NCBI GenBank assembly: GCA_013306675.1
Contig: JABLUY010000050.1
Coordinates: forward strand, 1-64,000
DNA: 64,000 nt
Source of the DNA: Thraustochytrium sp. TN22
Taxonomy: Eukaryota; Sar; Bigyra; Thraustochytrida; Thraustochytriidae
Direction of reading: 5' to 3'
Both the position numbers and the translations under genes were made by a program. Each line of letters opens with the position of its first letter. The stretch's first letter is position 1. Below, piece after piece: positions 50,321-59,491 of this stretch. The notes beneath the pieces were generated by a model, which saw only the letters and a list, made by a program, of their open reading frames with translations, was not told where the DNA came from and did no database searches.

Positions 50321-51396
50321 ATGGCGCGTCGCGTTCCGCACGTGGCCGTGCTGGGCGAGTAAGTCGCGCGCAAGCGCGAGAGGATACGCGGCGTGCGTTC
50401 GAGTCAAGTCAAGTCAACTCACGCGCGCGCGGCCACGACAGCGCCTTCGTGGACATCTTCGTGCCGGTGGGCGGCGCGAAGCTGCCGTTCTGGGGCGGCG
50501 ACGTGCTGCTGGACGGCAACGTGGAGCTCAAGGCAGGAGGGTCGGCGTCCAACACGGCGTCGCACTTGGCTAGCCTGGCGCGCGCGTCGACAGCGCTCCA
50601 AGTGAGCTTGCACACGGCGCTGGGCGTGGACGACTGGGCCGACAAGGTGCGGCTGCACCACGCAGGCACGGGCGTGGAGCTCGTGGCCGTGGAAACGCCC
50701 GGCACGTGCACCGGCGTCTGCATCGTGCTGAGCGGGTCAGAGGACCGTGCTTTCATGACGCAGAACGGCAGCATGGCCCTTCTGGGCGCCGACATGCTGG
50801 CCGAGGAACGCCTGCGCGAGGCGCAGCACCTGCACATTGGCGGCTTCTTCTCTGTGCCGCGCTTAAAGGCGGAACTGCCGGGACTGGTGCGCAAGCTGCG
50901 CGAGGCGAACGCTGACCTGCGCGTGTCGCTGGACACCAACTACGACGCCACCGGGGACTGGGGCAGGGCGAACGGCGTGTTGGACGCGCTGTTGGCCGAA
51001 GTGGACGTGTTTCTGCCCAACGAGACCGAGGCCTGCGCCATTACAGGTGTGGAGGATGTCGAGGAGGCCGCCCGCGCGCTCGCCGCCCGCTTGCGCGCGC
51101 CCAACGGCGTGGCGGTCGTCACGCACGGCGCGCTCGGCTGCGTGGTGGCGCAGCGAGCCGAGGCCGGGGCGGCCACCGTGCAGCGCGTCGCGGCGCCCAA
51201 GCTGGAGCGTGTCGTGGACGCCACGGGTGCCGGCGACGCCTTCAACGCCGCCTTTCTGCACGAGTACGTGCGGGGTGCCTCGCCCGTGGACGCTGCAGCG
51301 CGCGGCGTCTTGGGCGGCGCAGTCGCCGTCAGCTATCCAGGCGCCTGCGATACGCTTCTCACAGACGAGCTCCTCGCCGAGGTCAAGGGCGCGTGA
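50321..51396 (+). CDS. pfkB-family carbohydrate kinase (ribokinase/adenosine kinase-like), two exons
   Basis: Exons 50321-50358 and 50442-51396 with an 83-nt intron (donor GTAAGT, acceptor CGACAG) give 330 residues. Splicing restores the family's N-terminal strand, VAVLGDAFVDIFVPVGG, which the unspliced frame lacks; this is strong support for the short first exon. Further hallmarks: the GGSASNTASHLA substrate-binding segment, FLPNETEA near residue 225, and the C-terminal signature VVDATGAGDAFNAAF with the catalytic Asp and anion hole. The family phosphorylates sugars or nucleosides with ATP in the cytosol; the exact substrate is not evident. A putative AATAAA signal lies 100 bp after the stop. 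Confidence 0.9.
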
Positions 51397-51495
51397 GCAC
51401 ACGACGACAAGAGCGCGTGTGAGTATTTTAGTACAAGACGCCGTGAGGATCTCTAATCTCCTGCAGGCAGGTCCTCCTGCAAGACCAAACAAAAA

Positions 51496-51501
51496 AATAA
51501 A
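51496..51501 (+). terminator. Putative polyadenylation signal of the pfkB gene
   Basis: AATAAA within an A-rich tract at about 51488-51513, 100 bp downstream of the pfkB stop. It is one of very few AATAAA sites in the window. Confidence 0.4.
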
Positions 51502-51701
51502 AAAAGCAAAAAGCAGCAGGGCCAAAGCTCGTTGTTATGTATGCTCCTGCAAGGTCTTGCGCTCCTCATGATGGTGGCGCCGGTGCACGGCCGCGAGCCA
51601 GGTGCGGCGACGACGGCGGCGGCATCGGCGGCGGCGGCTTGCTGAGCAGCTCGCTACAGGGGCGCGGCGCAGTCGTTGCAAAGCGAAGACAGCTGAGCTG
51701 C

Positions 51702-52007
51702 TTAGAGGCTGGACGGGTCGTGCTTCCACTCAAGCAGGGCGTGCAGGGTCTCCGGGGTGAGGTTGTGGTTGTCCGGGAGGATGGCCATGAGCGACTTGAG
51801 CTCCTTGGTGATGAGCTTCTCGGAGAACTTGTGCTTGGTCTCCTCCTCGAGGTGGCGGAAGTACTGCTCCTCGATGGCCTTGCCGCGCTTGTTGAAGCTC
51901 GTGCCCTCCGTGGACATGGCGCGCACGTTGGCGCCGGCGAGCGCGCGCGGCAGCGCCGACTTGGCGAGCGCGCCCGAGCGGGCGGCCGAGGTCACCACGC
52001 GCTGCAT
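51702..52007 (-). CDS. Mitochondrial ATP synthase inhibitor IF1-like protein
   Basis: A 101-residue protein. The first ~30 residues (MQRVVTSAARSGALAKSALP) form a basic amphipathic presequence typical of mitochondrial import. The core SFNKRGKAIEEQYFRHLEEETK matches the inhibitory segment of IF1 (F-xKRExAxEExYFRxxE), which inserts into F1-ATPase and blocks ATP hydrolysis when the proton gradient collapses. The C-terminal part (ELKSLMAILPDNHNLTPETL) departs from the long dimerising helix of animal IF1. Identity rests on this short core, so it is probable rather than certain. It is convergent with pfkB (305 bp between stops). Confidence 0.72.
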   Translation of the reverse strand: MQRVVTSAARSGALAKSALPRALAGANVRAMSTEGTSFNKRGKAIEEQYFRHLEEETKHKFSEKLITKELKSLMAILPDNHNLTPETLHALLEWKHDPSSL

Positions 52008-52649
52008 GCTGGCGAGAGAGGGGGGCGTGGGCGGGGCGGACGGGCGCTGCGCTGCGCTGCTGCTGCTGCTCGGGCGGCGGGTGCGGGCGGGCGCGGGGTG
52101 CGAAGGCGGTCTGCGCGCTCGGATCCTTCCTGCCTGCTTTCTCCCCTTTCAGAAAGAAGCCAAGCGTCCGCAGCTAGTTTCCCCGGTTGCTCCGATCGCA
52201 GCTCGGGGAAACCGCCCTGGCCGTTCCGGAGAGTCCGGCATTGCACATGATTACAGTGCACTGGCAGCGCAGTGCAGTGCAGTTGTGGCAGGACCTACCT
52301 GCCTTGAACAAGGCCAAGGTGCGCTGACTCTGACAACGACTTGGAAGACGTGGCGCTGGCGGCGCACCACTCGTGGCCGTGGGGGCGGGCAGTCAAAGCA
52401 AGGCTAACTGGATGTGGGCGGGCTTGCTTGCCAGCAATGCTTGGCCCGGACTCGGCATTGTTGTGCTTGCTTCAAGTTGCTTGTGCTTTGCAGGTTGCTC
52501 GTGCCTTGCTCCAGCCGCCATGGCTGCTGGCATTGTTCTGGACCAAAAAATTGCCAGTTGACAGTGTGAGAGTGACTGGTTCTTCGATCATCACAGGTTT
52601 GGACGGGTTGCGTCGGCCACCCGTGGCGAGAGCTGGCCAGCCTTCTGAG
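52008..52649. other. Intergenic, 0.64 kb
   Basis: The spacer between the IF1-like start and the dehydratase stop. CACTGGCAG at 52259-52267 is flanked by several GTGCA/TGCAC repeats (AGTGCACTGGCAGCGCAGTGCAGTGCAG region). No gene is visible. Confidence 0.5.
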
Positions 52650-53681
52650 TCAGGGTGCGTTCAAGTGCTTGTTGAGGAGGTCGCGCATCATGGTGGCCTT
52701 GACATTGCCGCCGCAAATGACAATGGCCACGGGCTGGTCCTGGAAGCGCGAGGCGAGCTTGCGGTAGGCCGCGATGCCGAGGCCGGCGGCGCCCTCGACA
52801 GCCTTGTGCTGGTACTGGAGCATATCAACGACGGCGGCGCCAATCTCGTCCTCGGAAAGCTCCACCCACTCGTCCACAAGGTGCTGGCAGAGGGGCAACG
52901 TGAGGCTGCCGGTCTCGACGGCCCCAGCAGTGCCCTCTGAGAGCGTCTCGCCGCCGTTGAGCGTGTAGGAATTCACGTCGACAAAGTCACCGGCGCGTAC
53001 GCAGTGCGCCATGTGCGCGTCGTTGGCCGGCTGGCAGCCGATGACGAGCGTCGAGGGCGACCGATGCTTGATGAGCGCGGCGATCCCGCCGATGAGGCCG
53101 CCGCCGCCCACGGGCACCAGCACGGCGACGGGTGGCTCGTCCATCTGCTCGAGAATCTCGCTGGCCACCGTGCCCTGGCCGGCCAATACCTCGAGGTCGT
53201 TGTACGGGCTCACGTACACCTTGCCCGTCTCGCGCGCCTCGCGGATGGCATCAAGTTCCGCCAGCAGGCAGTCGCGGCCATGGAAGCGGATGGGCGCGCC
53301 CATGGCACGCAGCAAATCCACCTTGGCCTGGCTGGCAGTCTCGGGCAGCACGAGCTCGCAGGAGAACTCCTCGCCCGTGGCGCCGCGCACGATGCGCGCG
53401 GCGTTGGTCATGGCCAGGGCGTGGTTGCCCGTGGACGCCGTGATGACGCCCTTGGCGCGCTCCTCGGGCGTCAGCGAGAGCACCTTGTTGAGCGCGCCAC
53501 GCGCCTTGAAGGAGTTCGTCACCTGCTCGCTCTCCAGCTTCACCACCACGCGGCTGCCGAGCCAGTACGCCGGCTGCAGCGGCGTGCGGTACAGGTGCGT
53601 GCCGATCCTGGCCGCGGCCTTCTCCACCTCCTCGGCCGCCGTCTTGGCCAGCTCCTCGGGCGTCCTGCTCGAGCTCGCCAT
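52650..53681 (-). CDS. PLP-dependent threonine dehydratase / serine racemase family enzyme
   Basis: A 343-residue fold-type II PLP enzyme. The PLP lysine lies in ESEQVTNSFKARGALNK (~residue 57), the phosphate-binding loop is PVGGGGLIGG (~185), and STGNHALAMTNAAR is the substrate-binding Ser-x-Gly-Asn-His motif. Length equals catabolic threonine dehydratases and serine racemases (~320-350), and no C-terminal ACT regulatory domain is present, arguing against the biosynthetic isoleucine-pathway enzyme. The likely reaction is deamination of threonine/serine to 2-oxo acids, or serine racemisation; the sequence alone does not separate these. The ATG at 53681 is chosen; an open frame extends ~190 codons upstream without homology. 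Confidence 0.85.
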   Translation of the reverse strand: MASSSRTPEELAKTAAEEVEKAAARIGTHLYRTPLQPAYWLGSRVVVKLESEQVTNSFKARGALNKVLSLTPEERAKGVITASTGNHALAMTNAARIVRGATGEEFSCELVLPETASQAKVDLLRAMGAPIRFHGRDCLLAELDAIREARETGKVYVSPYNDLEVLAGQGTVASEILEQMDEPPVAVLVPVGGGGLIGGIAALIKHRSPSTLVIGCQPANDAHMAHCVRAGDFVDVNSYTLNGGETLSEGTAGAVETGSLTLPLCQHLVDEWVELSEDEIGAAVVDMLQYQHKAVEGAAGLGIAAYRKLASRFQDQPVAIVICGGNVKATMMRDLLNKHLNAP

Positions 53682-54207
53682 GCTCTCCTCCTCCTCCTGC
53701 GCCACCTGCGATCCCGCGCCAGGCCTACACTTCGTCCCGCGGCCGCAGCGCAGGGACGCGCGGGGCGAGACCGGGGGGCAGCCAGCCGTGGCCGGCGCCG
53801 CTCCGCTGGCGCCGCGGCGGCCGTCTGCCGCGCCGGCGGGCCTGCGCCTGCCTCGGACTCCTCGCGCCGCCAGCTCTGACGCAGCAGGTTTGCGACGGCG
53901 TCCGGAACCCGGCGCCGCGTCCGGAACCCAGGCTGGCGCGCAGACCGAGACTCGACTCCACTCGCCTCGCCTCGCCTCGCCTCGCCTCGACGGCGGCGGC
54001 GCCGACTCCGCTCGCGCAGGGCGCGGCTCGGCGCGGCGCGGCGGCCCCCGCGGCCCTCCCTCCCTCCCCGGCCGGCGCGGCGCGGCCCGCGCGGCAGACG
54101 GCGAGGAGGAGGCGCGCCGTTGTGCACGAGCGCGCGGCACGGCCCCGCGCGCGGCAGGTACGAGCGGGACGCGGACGCGCGCGAGGGCGGGCGAGAGCGC
54201 GCGCAGC
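53682..54207. promoter_or_regulatory. Divergent promoter region (dehydratase / EDR2-like)
   Basis: The 526 bp between divergent starts are very GC-rich with a (TCGCC)n run at about 53963-53988. Both flanking frames run open through it but neither looks conserved. Confidence 0.4.
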
Positions 54208-56469
54208 ATGCCCAAGTTCGTGGCGGTGGAGAAGGAGGGCGTGCTGCGCAAGCGCGTGAACTACTTCCGGGTGTACCAGAAGTTCTTCGTGGTGCTGCGC
54301 GATGGGCGGCTGGACCTGCTCAACGAGAAGACGCGCGAGCTGTACAGCTCGATCGTGCTGTCAGGGAACTTCACGGTGTCGGACCTGAGCAGGCCGCACC
54401 GCAAGGCGGTGAGCGGGAACTCCAGCGAGGCGTGCGCGTTCTCCATCTTCAATGGCGAGACGCTGCTGGCGCGCTTCATGGCAGACTCCACCGAGGAGGC
54501 GCGCGAGTGGAAGGACGCCGTGGAGCAGGCCATCCGGTACGAGCAGCGGCGGCCGCGGTCCAGGTCGATCCGGCGCAAGCGCTCCGAGCAGCGCGGCGAC
54601 CAGCCGGCCTACATCACCGAGAAGCTGCAGGTGGCGCAGCGCGTGCAGTTCTCCGCTGTCGACAACATCGCCGGCCTGACCGTGTACCGCGAGACCAACA
54701 TGACGCGCTCCAACGTTCTGCTCAAGGTGGGCTGCGTCATCAACGCGAGCGCCGACGAGGTCTTTCGCATGCTGCTGCACGACCGCGTCAACTTCGAGGC
54801 CTGGGACGAGTGGGAGGAGCGCACCGAGATTCTCGACGAGCAGGCCGAGAAGCACCTGCGCGTCGAGCACGTGCGCTGGTACCCGCAGCACGTGTACGGC
54901 GTGTGGACCAAGGCGCGCGACTTTGTGCTGCAGCGCTACTGGATGTCCTTCGAGAACGGCTCCAAGCTCATCACCTGGCGCTCCTGCGAGCACCCGGACG
55001 CACCGCCGGACCCCAACTACGTGCGCGGCAACATCTGGATGTCCGGCTTTCTCATCTCGCCGCAGCAGAAGAAGGGCCGTGACCGCGCCGGCGCCGATGG
55101 CCTCTCGGGCCAGGCCGCCGCGGCGGTCAACGGCTCGTCGAGCAGCCCTCGCCACGAGTCCGTCGACTCGGACGCCGGCTCCGCCGACGACACCTCGTGC
55201 TGGGTCGACTATTGCATCCACTTCTCGCCCGAAGGCTGGCTCGCGTCCCTGCCGCTCTCCGTGCACCAAAAGTGGGCCTACCCCTTGCTGCAGCGACTCG
55301 TGCTGCTGCGCGAGGCCGTCGACCGCCGCAACTACATCGACGTCGACTACGCCTACGTCTTCAAGCGCCTGCAGTCCGGCGGCGGCTCTGCCACGGCTGC
55401 GGCCGAGGGCCGCGCGCAGCTGCCGCGCCAGGTGTCGGCGCGCGCGTCCGAGCTCCTCGCCGTCAAGCTCAAGGCGGTGCACGAGGCGAGCACGCCGCCC
55501 TCGCCCTCTACAGCGGCGCCTCCCACCTCTTCGCCGCGCACCTCGTCTTCGTCTTCCTCAGTGGACACGAGCCGGGCGTCCTCACCCGTGGGCGGCCCTG
55601 GCGGCGTGGGCAAGGCGGCGGCCGCCGCCGCCTCCTCGTCTTCGACGCCCTCGTCTCCACGCGCAGGCGCCGCGGCTGCCGGGGACGCCCCGCCTTCGCC
55701 GCCGCCGGCCGTCGCGGAGGGCCTCGCCGGCACCTGGCCTTGCTGGGAGGACACGCCCTTGGAGAAGGAGCCGCTGCAGGTGCGCGGCAGCTCGTACCTG
55801 CGCGACAAGGTCAAGATAGACTGCGGGCCGTCCGCCTTTCGCCTCGTCGCCATGGACCTCTTTGAGACCGAGGGCCGCGTCACGCACATCGCGTCGCGCC
55901 CGGACAATCTCGTGCACCGCCTCGTCAAGGAGGCCGGTCACCCCTTTATCTTTATGGTGCACTTCACGCTGCCCGGACCGCCTTTTTATTCGCTCGTCGG
56001 CTACTTCGCCGCGCGCCCCGAGGACCTCACGGTCGGGAACCCCTTCGGCGACCTCCTCAACAAGTTCCTCAACAGCGAGAGCTCGGCGTTTCGCGACGGC
56101 TGCTTCAAGCTCATCCCGCGCGTCGCCGAGGGCAATTTCTTCGTGCGAAAGGCGGTCGGCACCACGCCCGCCATTCTTGGCAAGAAGCTCGACCAGGAGT
56201 ACTACGGCGATGGCGAGACCTACTTTGAGCTCGTCGTCGACGTCGGCTCCTCTTCGGTCGCAGGCTCCATCCTAAGCGTCGTCAAGGGCTACGCCACGTC
56301 TATCTCCATCGACCTCGCCTTTTTGCTCGAAGGCCAGGAGGAGCAGTTTCTCCCCGAGCGCATCCTCGGCTCGGTGCGCCTGCTCAAGCCAGACATTACC
56401 ATGGCCGTCAAGCTGCCTTTTTACGCCGTCCCTGCCAGCGACGACGAGATCATGGAGGATAGCGAGTAG
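54208..56469 (+). CDS. EDR2-like PH-START-DUF1336 protein
   Basis: A 753-residue protein. A PH domain covers ~residues 6-112 (EGVLRKRVNYFRVYQKFFVVL, ending in AREWKDAVEQAIRYE). A START lipid-binding domain follows at ~130-380 (INASADEVFRMLLHDRVNFEAWD, WTKARDFVLQRYW, SGFLISP), interrupted by a ~50-residue Ser/Gly-rich insertion. After a Ser/Pro/Ala linker, the C-terminal DUF1336/EDR2_C domain occupies ~510-745 (CWEDTPLEKEPLQVRGSSYL, FMVHFTLPGPP, ANFxVRKAVG-like GNFFVRKAVGTTP, ISIDLAFLLEGQ). This triple architecture is that of plant ENHANCED DISEASE RESISTANCE 2, a phosphoinositide-binding regulator; in protists the role is unknown, probably lipid sensing or transfer at membranes. The ATG at 54208 (MPKFVAVEKEG) matches domain onset. 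Confidence 0.9.
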   Translation: MPKFVAVEKEGVLRKRVNYFRVYQKFFVVLRDGRLDLLNEKTRELYSSIVLSGNFTVSDLSRPHRKAVSGNSSEACAFSIFNGETLLARFMADSTEEAREWKDAVEQAIRYEQRRPRSRSIRRKRSEQRGDQPAYITEKLQVAQRVQFSAVDNIAGLTVYRETNMTRSNVLLKVGCVINASADEVFRMLLHDRVNFEAWDEWEERTEILDEQAEKHLRVEHVRWYPQHVYGVWTKARDFVLQRYWMSFENGSKLITWRSCEHPDAPPDPNYVRGNIWMSGFLISPQQKKGRDRAGADGLSGQAAAAVNGSSSSPRHESVDSDAGSADDTSCWVDYCIHFSPEGWLASLPLSVHQKWAYPLLQRLVLLREAVDRRNYIDVDYAYVFKRLQSGGGSATAAAEGRAQLPRQVSARASELLAVKLKAVHEASTPPSPSTAAPPTSSPRTSSSSSSVDTSRASSPVGGPGGVGKAAAAAASSSSTPSSPRAGAAAAGDAPPSPPPAVAEGLAGTWPCWEDTPLEKEPLQVRGSSYLRDKVKIDCGPSAFRLVAMDLFETEGRVTHIASRPDNLVHRLVKEAGHPFIFMVHFTLPGPPFYSLVGYFAARPEDLTVGNPFGDLLNKFLNSESSAFRDGCFKLIPRVAEGNFFVRKAVGTTPAILGKKLDQEYYGDGETYFELVVDVGSSSVAGSILSVVKGYATSISIDLAFLLEGQEEQFLPERILGSVRLLKPDITMAVKLPFYAVPASDDEIMEDSE

Positions 56470-56553
56470 AGTTTACTTCACTGGCAGTCAGACCCATTTT
56501 ATGCTCACGGGCGGGTGGGTGGGCGGTTGGATTCTGCCCACTTTCGTCCTTTC

Positions 56554-56600
56554 CCATCATCACCATCATCACCATCGTCACCATCGTCATCATCATCGAT
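56554..56600. repeat. CAT/CAC/CGT trinucleotide microsatellite
   Basis: A tandem run of CATCAC-type units between the convergent stops of the EDR2-like and HDAC genes (202 bp apart). Confidence 0.75.
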
Positions 56601-56670
56601 AAAACTACAACGCACTCTCTCACCGCATACACACACGACTTGGACGCACAAGCATCGTCATCTATCTTCG

Positions 56671-59187
56671 TCATGTGTCGACGAGCGCGCGAACGTGCGC
56701 CAGCGCATTCTCCCCGAGCTGGTCGCGACTGAGCACGAGCTTGCGGGGCTCGCCGGGCGCACCAGACTTGGCGCGCGTCCACTGGCCGTAGCCGCCCTCG
56801 AGCAGGGAGACAATGCGGCCCTGACAACAAGTGCGCGCGACATTCTGGATCTCGGCCGTCACGAAGGCGTAGTCCTCCGGGAGAAGGTCAATGCCCGACC
56901 AGTACTTGCCGGCTTCGGTGCGGCTGCAGCCGACGTCGTTCTTGCCGGCGTCGAAGCCTGCCGAGATGAAGATGAGGTCCGGATTGAAGTTGCGCAGCGC
57001 CGGCACGAGGCGCGTGAGAACGTGGTCGCGAAAGGCCTGGCGGCCGTAGTTGGGCCCGCTCGGCAACGGTGGCGGCGCGGCGGCGTCGGCAGCAGTTGCG
57101 GTCGCGGCGGCCGCGGCGGCCTCGACCTCGGCCTCGGCGTCCATGTCGGCGTCCACCTCGACCTCGCCGCCGCGGCGCCGGCGAAGTGTCTCGACCGCGG
57201 AGCCGGCCTCGGCCTCGTCGCTGCCGGTGCTGCTGGTGCTGGAAGAGTCGGCGGAGGAGGAGGAGGCGGCGGCGCCTGGAGCGGCAGCGGCGGTCACGGA
57301 CACGCGGCGCTTCTTAGAGCGCGTGCGGTTGTTGGGCACGGACCAGAGCGGGGTGAGCGGCGAGTTGAGCACGTTGCAGGCCGGGTCATCGTGGCCGCCC
57401 GAGCCAGGGTAGAACTCGCCGCTGCCGACGGCCTTGCCGTCCGCCTTGTCGTAGAGGTGGATGGAGAAGAAGAAGACGTCGCGCGGGCGGCAGAACTTGG
57501 TGCGCACGATCTCCTCCGTGCCGTTGCCGTGGTGCACGTCAAAGTCCACGATGGCGACACGCTGCACGGCGGCCTTGTGCGCGGTGAGCGCGTGCATAGC
57601 GCCGATGGCGACGTTGTTGAAAATGCAAAAGCCACACGAGACGGCATTGTCGAGCAGGCCATTGACGCCGGCGTGGTGGCCGGGCGGGCGCACGAGGCAG
57701 AAGGCGTTGCGGTTGGCGCCCGTCACGACGCGGTCCACGGCGTGGCAGACGGCGCCCACGGCGCGCCGCGCCGCCGGCAAAGAGCCGGCCGAGAAGAAGG
57801 TGTCGCAGCCGCGCTCGTCTTTGAGCTGATTGTCGCGCAGGCCATTCATGACCTGCACGCGCGGCGTGAAGGGCACGGGCTTGCCAAGCGAGGCCACCTG
57901 GTGATGCAGGTCGAAGACGAAGTCGATGTACTTGTCGTTGTGCGCGTAGCGCAGGAGCGCCTTGGACGCAGTCGGGAAGCCGGCGCTCACGCGCAGGCAC
58001 TCGGCTGGGATGCCCTGTTCCAGCTTTGAGAAGATGGCCGTGATGCGTTCCGGCGCCTCCTGGTGCGCCTGCGCCGTGCGGTGGCCCATGCACTCCTCGT
58101 GGCGCAAGATGAGCGTCTGCATGCTGGGCGCCGCCTCGAAGAGCGCGCGCCGCGACGCAGCGCGCACGCGCGAGGCCATCTGCTTGCTTTGGTGGAAGAA
58201 GCCCGCCGCGTCCAGCGCCGACTCGCGGTCCGCGTTGCGCACGCCCACGTCCGCGCCGTACACGCTCACCAGCGCGTGGATGCACTCGGCACGCCCGAAG
58301 CGCGCGGCGCGGTGCAGCGCCGTGTCGCCCGCGGCGCTCTGGCCGTCCATGTCGGCGCCGGCGTCCAGGAGCCGCTCCAGCGCGCCGCAGTTGCCCATGG
58401 CGGCCGCCCAGTGCAGCGCTGTGAAGCCCTCGCTGTCGGCCGTGCGCACGCGCGCGCCGCGCTCCAGGAGCTTGCCCACGAGCCGCGCCGCGTCGCCGCC
58501 GTCCTCGCAGGCGGCGGCGCTCATGAGCGCCGTGAACCCGGTCTCTGGCTCGCTCGCGTCGATTTCCTCGATCTCCAGCTCCACGAGCAGCCGGTCCAGG
58601 GCGGCCTCGTCGCCCTGCAGAATGGCCTCGTGCAGCTTGGTGCGCTGCTGCAGGGGCGGCGGCGCCTCGCTGGCACTCAGGCCACTCAGCGCCTCGCGCT
58701 TGGCGCGCGCCGCCTCGCGCCGCTCCTGCGTGCTGCGCGCCTCCTCTGCATTTTGCGACGTGAAGATGAGGCTCACTGCGCCGCTGCCCACGGTCGTTGT
58801 AAGCCTCGGCGACCCGAGCCCGGCAGGCCGCGGCGACATTGCCGAGCCCAGCCGGGGCGAGTACACCGGCACCGGGAAGGCCTCCTGCCGCTCGAGCCGC
58901 TCCGGGTTCACGATGCGCAGCTGCACGCCGCCGCGTGCTTCCTGATCCTGCGGCTGCTCCTGCTGCTGCTGCTCTTGCGGCTGCGGCTTCTCCTCCACCT
59001 CCTGGTCCTTGCCTTGTGCGTCGTCCGGCGCCGAGCTCGACGCCGACGTGGACGACGACGTCAACGAGGACGAGGACGACGACGACGACGACGACGACGA
59101 CGGGCCTGCGCGAGCAACCCCGGCCGCGACCCTCGCCTTGTCCTCGTCCTCGCCCGCGCTCTCGGGCGCCGCTCGCGGGCTCCCCAT
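56671..59187 (-). CDS. Ankyrin-repeat class II histone deacetylase
   Basis: An 838-residue protein. A disordered acidic/Ser-rich N terminus (poly-Ser and Gln/Glu runs) precedes four or so ankyrin repeats at ~190-330 (GFTALMSAAACEDGGDAARL, GFTALHWAAAMGNCGALERLL, GDTALHRAARFGRAECIHALV). The deacetylase domain occupies ~360-835 with intact zinc and charge-relay elements: LVRPPGHHAG (~497), IVDFDVHHGNGT (~543), SAGFDAGKND and the terminal LEGGYG. It removes acetyl groups from lysine, most likely nuclear. A ~95-residue low-complexity acidic insertion (~615-710) splits the domain between NSPLTPLWSVPNN and the AFRDHVL helix. The ATG at 59187 is chosen; upstream frame is proline/arginine-rich. Confidence 0.9.
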   Translation of the reverse strand: MGSPRAAPESAGEDEDKARVAAGVARAGPSSSSSSSSSSSSLTSSSTSASSSAPDDAQGKDQEVEEKPQPQEQQQQEQPQDQEARGGVQLRIVNPERLERQEAFPVPVYSPRLGSAMSPRPAGLGSPRLTTTVGSGAVSLIFTSQNAEEARSTQERREAARAKREALSGLSASEAPPPLQQRTKLHEAILQGDEAALDRLLVELEIEEIDASEPETGFTALMSAAACEDGGDAARLVGKLLERGARVRTADSEGFTALHWAAAMGNCGALERLLDAGADMDGQSAAGDTALHRAARFGRAECIHALVSVYGADVGVRNADRESALDAAGFFHQSKQMASRVRAASRRALFEAAPSMQTLILRHEECMGHRTAQAHQEAPERITAIFSKLEQGIPAECLRVSAGFPTASKALLRYAHNDKYIDFVFDLHHQVASLGKPVPFTPRVQVMNGLRDNQLKDERGCDTFFSAGSLPAARRAVGAVCHAVDRVVTGANRNAFCLVRPPGHHAGVNGLLDNAVSCGFCIFNNVAIGAMHALTAHKAAVQRVAIVDFDVHHGNGTEEIVRTKFCRPRDVFFFSIHLYDKADGKAVGSGEFYPGSGGHDDPACNVLNSPLTPLWSVPNNRTRSKKRRVSVTAAAAPGAAASSSSADSSSTSSTGSDEAEAGSAVETLRRRRGGEVEVDADMDAEAEVEAAAAAATATAADAAAPPPLPSGPNYGRQAFRDHVLTRLVPALRNFNPDLIFISAGFDAGKNDVGCSRTEAGKYWSGIDLLPEDYAFVTAEIQNVARTCCQGRIVSLLEGGYGQWTRAKSGAPGEPRKLVLSRDQLGENALAHVRALVDT

Positions 59188-59441
59188 GTTGCCGCCGCGC
59201 TTCGCCTCGCTGCCCGTCCAGCCGGCCGCGCGGGCGGGCGGGCGGGCGGGCGGGCGGGCGGGCGAGCGAGCGAGCAAGCGCGCGCCGGCGCCGACCGCCG
59301 CCGCGCCGCCGCCGCGGGCCCGGGGCGCGCGCGGAGTGGTCCTGGCCTGCCGCGCTCCGCCCAGGCGATGCCGCGAGGCACCGCAGGCGAGGCAGGCGAG
59401 GCGGCAAACGCGGCAACGCCCGCGCGAGGCAGGCCCGCGCA

Positions 59442-59477
<36 letters not shown>

Positions 59478-59491
59478 GAGGCGGCGGCAGG
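59188..59491. promoter_or_regulatory. Compact bidirectional promoter region (HDAC / four-TM protein)
   Basis: 304 bp separate the divergent starts. It contains a (GGGC)n run at about 59230-59263 and a GGC-rich stretch just before the plus-strand ATG. Confidence 0.45.

Noticed and set aside
56515-58029. 504-codon open frame on the plus strand
   Set aside because: Antisense to the HDAC catalytic domain, which retains all its motifs on the other strand.
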